Source: Rahnella victoriana (GTDB lineage Bacteria; Pseudomonadota; Gammaproteobacteria; Enterobacterales; Enterobacteriaceae). Taken from it: DNA of 64,000 nucleotides. This document shows positions 56,503 through 64,000 of the stretch, piece after piece. The stretch is taken from assembly GCF_004330295.1 (NCBI RefSeq), contig NZ_SJOJ01000023.1, positions 1 to 64,000 on the forward strand. Direction: 5' to 3'. The notes under the pieces are model-generated. The model saw only the letters and a program-made list of their open reading frames with translations, was not told the DNA's origin and ran no database searches. Position 1 is the stretch's first letter. Each line of letters begins with the position of its first letter. A program made the position numbers and the translations under genes.

Positions 56503-58765
56503 CCTGAATCTCCTTTGACAGCTCCACAAAGAACGCGCTGTATCCTGCCACCCTGACGACCAGCCCCGCGAAATCCTGCGGTCGTTTTTGCGCTTCGCGA
56601 AGCTGTTCGGCATTCACCACATTGAACTGCACATGTTGCAACTTCAGGCGGGTGAACGCGCCGAGAAAATCGGCCAGTTTATTCAGCCCCTGCTGACCTT
56701 CGAGCGTGGAGGGTGTGAATTTTACATTCAGCAGCGTGCCGTTGGAGAGCAGCATATTGTCGAGTTTGCTGACGGATTTAAGCACCGCTGTCGGCCCCTG
56801 ATGATCCTGTCCCAGCATCGGCGAAAGGCCGCCGTCCGCCAGTTGCTCACCGGCATAACGACCGTCCGGCGTTGCGCCGACCACCGCACCCAGCGGCACG
56901 TGTGCGGAAACCGTATAAGACCCCGGTGTGAACTGACCACCGCGCGGGTTGCGGTACTGCTCGACTTCCTTGCAATAAAACCGCAGTAAATCGGCACTGA
57001 TCAGATCAACCTCATCAATGTCATTGCCGTATTTTTCAAAGCGGTTAATCAGACGGGCGCGGATGGCGCGACCTTCCTCGCTGGCGAAATTTTCTTTCAG
57101 TGAAGCCAGCAGCTCATCAAAGGTCAGGCGTTGCTGATCAAACACCATGCCTTTCAGCGCATGCAGGGAATCACTGAGGTTGGCGATGCCAATCCCCTGC
57201 ACGCCGGAAAAGTTGTAACGCGCGCCGCCTGCGGTGATGTCGCGCCCGCTGTCCAGACAGCCGTCGATGAAAGAAGACAGCAGCGGAACCGGCGCCCAGT
57301 CGCGGTGGCCGATATCGCAGATATTGCTGCCCTGCGCCATCAGCCTGACGTAATGGCTGATTTTCTGCCGGATATGTTCCACCAGTTCCGGATAGGTGAT
57401 CGCCGCGTGGCCTTCGTTTTCATGCAGCGTCAGTTCCATGACTTTCAGCAGGTTAAACATGGCAATATCGTGCAGCCCGTAGGTTTTTCCGGGGATCGAC
57501 AGCTCGACGCAACCGACCACGGCATAATCGCGCGCATCCTCAAGACGCACGCCGCGATTGAGAAACGCCGGAACCACCACTTCATCATTAAATATCTGCG
57601 GAATGCCGGTGCCGAGCCGGATGGTTTCGGCGGTTTTCAGCAGGAACGGACGGTCGATCAGTTCATTGACCCGCACGCCCAGATTGGGCTGTGGCAGGCA
57701 AATATTCTGATAAGCATCCAGACATAAAAACGACAGCACATTGACGGCGCTGCGGCCGGTATCAGTCAGGCCACCGAGTAAAATGGTGTAGCCGGTCGGG
57801 AATCCGGCGAAATAACGCGCGCTGGCGGTCGAGCGCAGCAGCACGATGTCGTTGCATTTCACCCACAGGCTTTCCAGTAACTCTTTCAGGAATGCCGGTG
57901 ATTCGCCATGTGAAAGGGAATGCTGATAGAAGGGCAGCATGTACTGATCGAAACGGCCGAGCGACAAAGAACTGGCGTTGGATTCGTATTGCAAAATGAT
58001 GTTCATGTACCAGAACAGCTGACAGGCCTGATAGAAATCCTGCGGTTTGTGAGCGGAAATCTGGCGTGAAACCCCGGCAATACGCGCCAGTTCCTGTTTT
58101 CTGGTGTCGTCCTGACAAGTTTCCGCCAGCGATTCTGCCAGCGTGGCGTAGCGTAAAATATGCCGCTGCGCCGCCTGCAGCAAAATCAGAGCTGACTGAT
58201 AAAACGCATTGTCCGGTGCCTGTTCAACGTGTTGCACAAGCTCCGCCACCAGATTATCCAGACCGGTATTCAGCAGCCGTGGATAATCAATAATGATATG
58301 CCCCTGGCCTTTGTCAGTCTGGTTGATGCTGAATATCTGCGTTTGGGTGGCGGCTTTCACCTCTTCCGGCATCTGGCTGTTGATGAAATCCTTCATCGAA
58401 CGCGATTCCCAGTAAGGGAAAAGTTGCTGGCGGTAAATCTGTTTATCCTGCGCCGAAATCGAGAAGCGATCCTGCGCACGGGTGGCAAACCCATCCAGTT
58501 CTTTCAGCAGCCAGTAGGGATCCATTTCAGGAGAGACTATTCCCGCACGCGGTTTGACCGTGCGGTTACCGGCAATCAGTTCATCATCCCGCAGGGCAAT
58601 TTCCACGTTATCCAGAATGTAGGCCGTGGCTTTCGCGCGCCGTAAAAGCGTGGGTTCGCCTTCGGTGCGGCGGTGGCTTTCGGTATACAGCAGGGCACGT
58701 TCCAGCGAGATTTCACGCGGGCTGGCGAAAAGTGCGGCTTTCAGACGTTCGGTACGGGAAGTCAT
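56468..58765 (-). CDS. pflD: Glycyl-radical enzyme PflD
   Basis: This 765-residue protein equals E. coli PflD in length. The thiyl Cys is in YAVVGCVELSIPGK (about 420), and the radical Gly is in RVAGYSAFFVELSKE near the C-terminus. The GCVE motif is shared with glycerol/diol dehydratase-type members rather than with true pyruvate formate-lyase (which has CC), so the reaction is not settled. ATG 58765 follows AAGGAGAACAAG; a 26-residue extension was rejected. It lies between the EIIB and activase genes of the frw unit, which suggests anaerobic use of the product of FrwABC uptake. Confidence 0.93.
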   Translation of the reverse strand: MTSRTERLKAALFASPREISLERALLYTESHRRTEGEPTLLRRAKATAYILDNVEIALRDDELIAGNRTVKPRAGIVSPEMDPYWLLKELDGFATRAQDRFSISAQDKQIYRQQLFPYWESRSMKDFINSQMPEEVKAATQTQIFSINQTDKGQGHIIIDYPRLLNTGLDNLVAELVQHVEQAPDNAFYQSALILLQAAQRHILRYATLAESLAETCQDDTRKQELARIAGVSRQISAHKPQDFYQACQLFWYMNIILQYESNASSLSLGRFDQYMLPFYQHSLSHGESPAFLKELLESLWVKCNDIVLLRSTASARYFAGFPTGYTILLGGLTDTGRSAVNVLSFLCLDAYQNICLPQPNLGVRVNELIDRPFLLKTAETIRLGTGIPQIFNDEVVVPAFLNRGVRLEDARDYAVVGCVELSIPGKTYGLHDIAMFNLLKVMELTLHENEGHAAITYPELVEHIRQKISHYVRLMAQGSNICDIGHRDWAPVPLLSSFIDGCLDSGRDITAGGARYNFSGVQGIGIANLSDSLHALKGMVFDQQRLTFDELLASLKENFASEEGRAIRARLINRFEKYGNDIDEVDLISADLLRFYCKEVEQYRNPRGGQFTPGSYTVSAHVPLGAVVGATPDGRYAGEQLADGGLSPMLGQDHQGPTAVLKSVSKLDNMLLSNGTLLNVKFTPSTLEGQQGLNKLADFLGAFTRLKLQHVQFNVVNAEQLREAQKRPQDFAGLVVRVAGYSAFFVELSKEIQDDIIGRTAHQL

Positions 58766-58781
58766 CTTGTTCTCCTTGTGA

Positions 58782-59111
58782 TCAATCCGTGACGGCGGCT
58801 TTGGCGAGGTGCGCCTCAATTTTTTCCATGATGGCATCCGCACGTTTTACGGCATCGCTGATGGCGACGCGCACCGTCACTTTGCCTTTAAAGCGTTCTT
58901 CCTGTTTGATGCCGATATCTTTGGTCAGGATCACGATATCTGCGGCCGCCACATCTTCCGGCGTCAGTTCGTTTTCCAGACCGATTGAACCCTGCGTTTC
59001 CACTTTGCATTCCCAGCCTTTGGCTTTTGCGGCGCGTTCAATGGCTTCAGCGGCCATATACGTGTGGGCAACACCGGACGGGCAGGCAGTCACAGCAATA
59101 ATGTGAGTCAT
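58782..59111 (-). CDS. frwB: Fructose-like PTS EIIB component FrwB
   Basis: This 109-residue EIIB domain has the phosphorylated Cys in VTACPSGVAHTYMAAEAIE (about 10). It takes phosphate from the EIIA domain of PtsA and passes it to the sugar in FrwC. It is 30 bp after frwC and 16 bp before pflD. Confidence 0.94.
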   Translation of the reverse strand: MTHIIAVTACPSGVAHTYMAAEAIERAAKAKGWECKVETQGSIGLENELTPEDVAAADIVILTKDIGIKQEERFKGKVTVRVAISDAVKRADAIMEKIEAHLAKAAVTD

Positions 59112-59141
59112 GATGTTTTCCTTCTATTTTTGGCAGAGAAA

Positions 59142-60221
59142 TCAGTTAATTTCGAAGTCCAGATCAAGGTCAGATTCCTGACGTGTTTTCGCCGACTGCT
59201 TTTTGGCGGCCAGATATTTCAGTGTGTTGACGCACAGTGCGGTGACAACCATGCCAACCAGCAGCGCGCCGATATACCCCAGTTTTCCCTGCACAACCGG
59301 CAGCACAATCAGACCGCCCCAACCGGCGTAGCATTGCGCCCCCACCAGCGCGGCGGTGACCGCTGCACAGGCAGAGCCCATCATGATGGAAGGAATGACC
59401 CGCAGCGGGTCGGCGGCAGCGAAAGGAATGGCCCCTTCGGTGACGCCGACGCAGCCCATTAACATCGCGGCTTTGCCTGCTTCACGTTCTTCAGTGGAAT
59501 AATATTTGCGGCCAATCAGCGTCGCGAAACCCAGCCCGAGCGGCGGGGTGGCAATCGCCACCGCAGCAATCGCGACCACCGTATACACGCCCTGCGCCAC
59601 GCAGATCAGCATGAAGGCGTAGGCGACTTTATTGACCGGTCCGCCCATGTCGAACGCCAGCATCAGCCCCATGATAATGGCGAGCACAATGATGCTGCCT
59701 TGTTGCATGCCTTGCAGCCAGTGAGTCAGGGAAGCCGTCAGCAACCCGACAGGCTCACCCAGCCCCCACATCATGATCCCCGCCGTCAGCAGGGTGCCGA
59801 TGATCGGGATCACGAAGATCGGCATCACGGAACGCAGGATCTTCGGCACACGGATCTTTTTAAGGTAGAACACAATAATCCCACCCAGCAGACCGGCGAT
59901 AATGGCGCCGAAGAAGCCTGCGCCAAAGGAAGCGCCGACCCAGGCACCGATCGCCGAAGGCGCCAGCGCGGACCGGTCAGAGATGGAATAACCGATGTAC
60001 GCCGCCAGAAAAGGCACCATCAGGGTTAAACCGGCGACGCCGATATCAAACAGCTTTTTCAGGTTCGGATCGGTGGCGGCATCCGGCACGGCACCTTTGC
60101 CATACAGCATCACGGACACAGCCAGCAGAATGCCGCCCGCGACCACGAAAGGGATCATATGGGACACGCCGGTCATCAGATGCTGGCGGGTATTTTTTAG
60201 AATATTGAGCAGGTCTTTCAT
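59142..60221 (-). CDS. frwC: Fructose-like PTS EIIC permease FrwC
   Basis: This 359-residue membrane channel of the fructose-type PTS carries LMTGVSHMIPFVVAGGILLA, GFFGAIIAGLLGGIIVFYLK and the EIIC signature GVTEGAIPFAAADPLRVIPS. About nine helices are visible. It leads the leftward unit, divergent from ptsA. The substrate of the Frw system is not firmly known. Confidence 0.94.
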   Translation of the reverse strand: MKDLLNILKNTRQHLMTGVSHMIPFVVAGGILLAVSVMLYGKGAVPDAATDPNLKKLFDIGVAGLTLMVPFLAAYIGYSISDRSALAPSAIGAWVGASFGAGFFGAIIAGLLGGIIVFYLKKIRVPKILRSVMPIFVIPIIGTLLTAGIMMWGLGEPVGLLTASLTHWLQGMQQGSIIVLAIIMGLMLAFDMGGPVNKVAYAFMLICVAQGVYTVVAIAAVAIATPPLGLGFATLIGRKYYSTEEREAGKAAMLMGCVGVTEGAIPFAAADPLRVIPSIMMGSACAAVTAALVGAQCYAGWGGLIVLPVVQGKLGYIGALLVGMVVTALCVNTLKYLAAKKQSAKTRQESDLDLDFEIN

Positions 60222-60572
60222 GATGAGCTCCGGTGTCGGGCGAAAAGAACGGAATATCTTTCGAAAAAAGCCCCGGATACAGAAAGGCTATCGACCTCAA
60301 CAATAGGCTGCTGCCGGGGGCGCTAATAGTGGACAAAATTGTGTTTTACTGGACTTTTGTAATGTCCGAACAAAAATGCGAGCAGGTTCAAATAACCTGA
60401 AACAGTGCGAGGTTTCTGCCCCCTGGTGGCGTGTGAGCTGGCTCGCAAAAAACAACAGACATTACATTTATCCAGTGTTTGTCATTTTTGTCTGGTAGCC
60501 AGCGGATCCGTCTGACTCTTATTCTGCAAGTAGCCGGTGCATTACACCGGAATTTGGGATGAGGATTCAGAA
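60222..60572. promoter_or_regulatory. Divergent frwC-ptsA control region
   Basis: This 351-bp stretch has no credible gene. It must contain the promoters of both arms. A short inverted repeat CAGGTT-CAAAT-AACCTG (60383-60399) near its middle could be an operator. I found no convincing -35/-10 pair. CRP and AraC-type sites were not identifiable by eye. Confidence 0.4.
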
Positions 60573-63077
60573 ATGACCAAGAAGTTGAGCTTCACCTGCA
60601 TGCTGGTTAATGGGGTTCATGCCCGACCGGCCAGTCATATCGAGACGTTGTGTAACGGCTTCGGGTCAACCTTTCAGTGGCACAATGCGCGGTCAGACCG
60701 CATTGCCGATGGCAAAAGTGTGCTGTCGCTGATTGGTGCCGATATTCTGCTGGACGATGAATGTCATGTGACGATTGAAGGACATGATGAAGAGGCCGCA
60801 CATGCGGCACTGGCGCATTTTATTGAACATCAGCTTCCTCATTGCGATGAAGCCCTGCCTGAACTGGATGAAACCGCCGGACTTGAGCCGCTTCCTGAAT
60901 CTCTGGCGCATCTTTCTCCTCTCCTTTTCCGTGCCCGCTCCGTCAGCGAAGGCTGTGCCGTGGGGAAACTGGTCAGCCTGTCCAGTGTGGATCTCGCCGC
61001 ACTCACCGGTTTGCCTGAATCTCAGGGCAACGATAAAGAGCAGGGTTTGCTGGCCGGCGGGCTGGCCGCGCTGGAAAAATCCCTTGATTTACAACTGATG
61101 GCGGGCAGCGGCACGATCACCGCCGTGCTGGAAGCGCACCGTTCCCTGCTGCGTGATAACAGCCTGCGTGAGGCTCTGCTGAACCGCGTGGCGCAAGGCC
61201 AAAGCTGTGCGCAAAGCATTGTGGAGACCGCCGCGTATTTCAGTGCGCAACTCGCACAATCCTCCAGTGCCTACTTGCGTGAACGTGAACTGGATATTCG
61301 TGATGTCAGCTTCCAGCTGTTGCAGCATATCTATGGCGAAGCGCGCTTCCCTTCGCAGCAGGCACTGAGCGAAGCCAGCATTTGTCTGGCCGATGAACTG
61401 ACGCCGAGCCAGTTTCTCGAACTGGATAAAAAACACCTGAAAGGGTTGTTGCTCGGCAGCGGGGGGAGTACCTCGCATACGGTGATCCTCGCCCGATCGT
61501 TTAATATTCCCGCGCTGGTGGGGGTCGATCCCCGGCCATTGCAGCCGTATTTGCAGCAGGAAGTGCAGATCGACGGCGATCTGGGGCTGATTGCCTGCGC
61601 GCTCAGGGAACCGGTGCGCCGTTATTACCGTCAGGAACAGGCGGTACATCAGGCTTTGCGTGAGCAGCAGAGCGAATACCTTGAGAAACCCGGCTACACC
61701 GCCGATGGCGTGCGGCTGGAAGTGGCGGCCAATATCGCGCATTCGGTGGAGGCCAGCGCGGCCTTTGCCAACGGCGCGGAAGCCGTCGGGCTGTTCCGTA
61801 CTGAAATGCTTTATATGGATCGCGTCAGTGCGCCTTCCGAAGATGAACTGTACAACATTTACTGTCAGGCAACGGAAGCCGCCAGGGGTAAAACCATTAT
61901 TATCCGCACCATGGATATCGGCGGCGATAAACCGGTTCATTATCTGAATATCCCTGCCGAAAATAACCCGTTCCTCGGCTATCGCGCCGTGCGTATCTAT
62001 CAGGAATTCCTGCCGTTATTCCGCACCCAGTTGCGTTCAATTCTGCGTGCGTCGGCACACGGACCGCTGAAAATCATGATCCCGATGATCTCCTCCATGG
62101 AAGAGATTTTATGGGTGAAAGATCAGCTGGCGGAAGCCAAACAGTCGCTGCGCGGTGAGCAGATCCCGTTTGATGAAAAAATTCAGCTGGGGATCATGCT
62201 GGAAGTGCCGTCGGTGATGTTCATCATTGATCAGTGCTGCGAAGAGATTGATTTCTTTAGCATCGGCAGTAATGACCTGACGCAGTATCTGCTGGCGGTT
62301 GACCGTGATAACGCCAAAGTGACCCGCCATTACAACAGCCTGAATCCGGCATTTCTGCGCGGGCTGGATCACGTCGTGCGTGAAGTGCATCGTCACGGGA
62401 AATGGATTGGCTTATGTGGCGAGCTGGGGGCGAAAGGCTCGGTGTTACCGCTGCTGGTCGGGCTGGGGCTGGATGAAATCAGCATGAGTGCGCCGTCCGT
62501 GCCGGTCACCAAAGCGCGTCTGGCAAAGCTCGACAGCCGCGAGTGCCGTCTGCTGCTCAACCGCGCGATGCAATGCCGTACCTCGCTGGAAGTGGAACAC
62601 CTGCTGGCGCAGTTCCGGATGACTGTTAACGACGCGCCGCTGATCACCGCCGAATGCGTGGCGCTGAATGCCGACTGGCGCAGCAAGGAAGAAGTGATTA
62701 AAGGCATGGTTGATAACCTGATGCTGGCCGGGCGATGCCGCTATCCGCGCAAGCTCGCCGCCGATGTCTGGGCGCGTGAAGCGGTATTTTCCACCGGGCT
62801 GGGATTTGGTTTTGCCATTCCGCACACCAAATCGGAACACATTGAGCAATCGACCATCAGCGTGGCGAAATTACCGCAACCGGTGCAATGGGGCGATGAA
62901 GAGGCGCAATTTGTCATCATGCTGACCCTGAATAAACACGCCGCGGGCGACCAGCATATGCGGATTTTCTCAAAGCTGGCGCGGCGGATCATGCATGACA
63001 GTTTCCGCGATGCACTGATGCATTCGACCACCGCAGCACAAATAGAAACGCTGCTGAAACAAGAACTGGAACTCTGA
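60573..63077 (+). CDS. ptsA: Multidomain PTS protein (HPr-EI-EIIA fusion)
   Basis: This 834-residue fusion (E. coli PtsA/FrwA 833) supplies the whole phosphate relay for the Frw PTS. The HPr-like domain (about 1-90) keeps the phospho-His in [14 protein letters not shown]. The Enzyme I domain (about 115-665) has the phospho-His in [30 protein letters not shown] and [20 protein letters not shown]. The fructose-type EIIA domain (about 690-834) has [20 protein letters not shown] 60573 (MTKKLSFTC) has GAGG upstream; a 12-residue extension was rejected. It is 11 bp before fsaB. Confidence 0.95.
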   Translation: MTKKLSFTCMLVNGVHARPASHIETLCNGFGSTFQWHNARSDRIADGKSVLSLIGADILLDDECHVTIEGHDEEAAHAALAHFIEHQLPHCDEALPELDETAGLEPLPESLAHLSPLLFRARSVSEGCAVGKLVSLSSVDLAALTGLPESQGNDKEQGLLAGGLAALEKSLDLQLMAGSGTITAVLEAHRSLLRDNSLREALLNRVAQGQSCAQSIVETAAYFSAQLAQSSSAYLRERELDIRDVSFQLLQHIYGEARFPSQQALSEASICLADELTPSQFLELDKKHLKGLLLGSGGSTSHTVILARSFNIPALVGVDPRPLQPYLQQEVQIDGDLGLIACALREPVRRYYRQEQAVHQALREQQSEYLEKPGYTADGVRLEVAANIAHSVEASAAFANGAEAVGLFRTEMLYMDRVSAPSEDELYNIYCQATEAARGKTIIIRTMDIGGDKPVHYLNIPAENNPFLGYRAVRIYQEFLPLFRTQLRSILRASAHGPLKIMIPMISSMEEILWVKDQLAEAKQSLRGEQIPFDEKIQLGIMLEVPSVMFIIDQCCEEIDFFSIGSNDLTQYLLAVDRDNAKVTRHYNSLNPAFLRGLDHVVREVHRHGKWIGLCGELGAKGSVLPLLVGLGLDEISMSAPSVPVTKARLAKLDSRECRLLLNRAMQCRTSLEVEHLLAQFRMTVNDAPLITAECVALNADWRSKEEVIKGMVDNLMLAGRCRYPRKLAADVWAREAVFSTGLGFGFAIPHTKSEHIEQSTISVAKLPQPVQWGDEEAQFVIMLTLNKHAAGDQHMRIFSKLARRIMHDSFRDALMHSTTAAQIETLLKQELEL

Positions 63078-63088
63078 CAGGAGAGGGT

Positions 63089-63751
63089 ATGGAACTTTAT
63101 CTGGATACTGCGGATATCAGCGCAGTGAAACATTTATCACGTATTTTGCCGTTGCAGGGCGTGACCACCAACCCGAGCATTGTTGCCAAAGCGGGCACCT
63201 CATTGTGGGAAGTGTTGCCAGCCCTGCGTGATGCGCTGGGCGGTGAAGGCAAACTATTTGCTCAGGTGCTGGCCAACCAGACGGAGCAGATCGTGGAAGA
63301 AGCCGAATTGCTGCATTCCCGCGTGCCGGGGCTGGTGGTGAAAGTGCCGGTGACGCCAGCGGGGCTGGCGGCGATTAAGATTCTGCGTACCCGCAAAATC
63401 CCGACGCTGGGCACGGCAGTGTATGGCGCGGGGCAGGGATTGCTGTCGGCGCTGGCGGGGGCTGAATATGTTGCGCCTTATGTCAACCGGGTGGATGCCC
63501 AGGGCGGTGACGGCATTGCAATGGTGACGGAGCTTCAGCAATTACTGACGCTTCATGCGCCGCATGCCAAAGTGCTGGCGGCCAGCTTTAAAACGCCGCG
63601 TCAGGTGCTGGCTTGTCTGCTGGCGGGGTGTCAGTCCGTGACTCTTCCGGTGGATGTGGCGGAGCAATTTATCAGCGCGCCCGCCGTGCAGGCGGCAGTC
63701 GATCAATTTGAGCAGGACTGGCAGGGGGCTTTCGGGCAACTGTCGTTGTAA
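63089..63751 (+). CDS. fsaB: Fructose-6-phosphate aldolase (TalC/FsaB)
   Basis: This 220-residue class I aldolase of the small transaldolase family cleaves fructose 6-phosphate to dihydroxyacetone and glyceraldehyde 3-phosphate. It begins [14 protein letters not shown], carries [11 protein letters not shown] and the Schiff-base Lys in [16 protein letters not shown] (about 85), and [18 protein letters not shown] precedes the ATG. It is co-transcribed with ptsA, so the product of Frw uptake may be a ketose phosphate that it cleaves. Confidence 0.94.
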   Translation: MELYLDTADISAVKHLSRILPLQGVTTNPSIVAKAGTSLWEVLPALRDALGGEGKLFAQVLANQTEQIVEEAELLHSRVPGLVVKVPVTPAGLAAIKILRTRKIPTLGTAVYGAGQGLLSALAGAEYVAPYVNRVDAQGGDGIAMVTELQQLLTLHAPHAKVLAASFKTPRQVLACLLAGCQSVTLPVDVAEQFISAPAVQAAVDQFEQDWQGAFGQLSL

Positions 63752-63770
63752 CGGATGTCATTGCGATAAA

Positions 63771-63803
63771 AAGCCCGGCAGGAAAACCTGTCGGGCTTTG
63801 TCG
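63771..63803 (+). terminator. Rho-independent terminator after fsaB
   Basis: AAGCCCGGCAGG and CCTGTCGGGCTT form a 12-bp stem with one G-T wobble around AAAA, followed by TGTCG and T5. It may also end the convergent ysgA gene. Confidence 0.85.
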
Positions 63804-63837
63804 TTTTTCACGCTTTAAATGATTTCACGCGGACTTT

Positions 63838-64000
63838 TTATTTCACACCGTACTGAGCAAAGAATGCCAGCATCCGTTGCCAGCCATCGGTGGCCGCTTC
63901 GGCATGATAGCTTGCGCGGTAATCAGCATTAAAGGCGTGGCCCGCTTCGGGATAGACCACGATTTCTGCCGTGGCATTGGCGGCCCGGATGGCTTGCCGC
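63838..64000 (-). CDS. ysgA: Dienelactone hydrolase family protein (partial, C-terminus only)
   Basis: The minus strand is open from the window edge to a TAA at 63838, giving 53 codons. They read RQAIRAANATAEIVVYPEAG, then HAFNADYRASYHAEAATDGW and QRMLAFFAQYGVK (written in parts). VYPEAGHAFN with its His is the C-terminal catalytic-triad region of dienelactone hydrolases. In E. coli, ysgA of this family lies beside metE, which supports the symbol. The N-terminal part, with the nucleophile, is outside the window. Confidence 0.85.
   Translation of the reverse strand, partial: RQAIRAANATAEIVVYPEAGHAFNADYRASYHAEAATDGWQRMLAFFAQYGVK

Noticed and set aside
56503-56613. Longer PflC start inside pflD
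   Set aside because: The extra 37 residues are the antiparallel-composition product of pflD in another frame; GGAG marks the ATG at 56502.

Overview
The window is chromosomal DNA from a member of the Enterobacterales. Gene order and protein sequences point to a Yersiniaceae-type genome (Rahnella, Ewingella, Serratia-like). The dcrB-yhhQ-tusA-zntA-yhhN-yhhL-rsmD-ftsYEX-rpoH-panM-liv-ugp block keeps the order known from Escherichia coli. It then continues into metR-metE and a dienelactone hydrolase (ysgA), which belong elsewhere on the E. coli map. The genus is an inference; no rRNA gene or other taxonomic marker is present.

Layout. Positions 1-12.5 kb hold a contact-dependent inhibition (CDI) locus read leftward: cdiB, a 3043-residue cdiA, a small membrane immunity gene, then a second orphan toxin/immunity module. 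The last immunity gene runs off the left edge. A 719-bp direct repeat links the orphan module to the 3' part of cdiA. Positions 12.8-22.2 kb form a divergent sugar island: GH130 phosphorylase, GH13 glucosidase, two permeases and a binding lipoprotein on the minus strand; a LacI regulator, a phosphomannomutase and the transporter ATPase on the plus strand. A perfect 14-bp palindrome sits between the two arms. Next come glpT with a GlpR-type operator and a small AT-rich module (unknown 230-aa protein, tiny membrane protein, Hcp) bracketed by two identical 30-bp terminator repeats.

Positions 25.5-48.5 kb are conserved core: dcrB, the queuosine-precursor transporter yhhQ behind a predicted preQ1-I riboswitch, tusA, zntA behind a ZntR-type promoter with a 20-bp spacer, yhhN, yhhL, rsmD, ftsYEX, rpoH with a sigma-E-like P3 promoter, panM, livKHMGF, an aminotransferase, and ugpBAECQ behind tandem Pho boxes. 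The liv and ugp operons each carry one copy of the same 99-bp inverted-repeat element between the binding-protein gene and the first permease gene.

Positions 48.6-64 kb hold yhhA, an EamA transporter, the divergent metR/metE pair, a short-chain dehydrogenase, the AraC-type regulator yijO, and the frw/pfl block (frwD, pflC, pflD, frwB, frwC divergent from ptsA and fsaB). This block pairs a fructose-like PTS with a glycyl-radical enzyme, its activase and fructose-6-phosphate aldolase. It separates metE from ysgA, which are close neighbours in E. coli.

The most interesting material is the CDI locus with two unassigned membrane-type toxin/immunity pairs, the GH130/GH13/phosphomannomutase pathway of unknown substrate, and the mini Hcp module.
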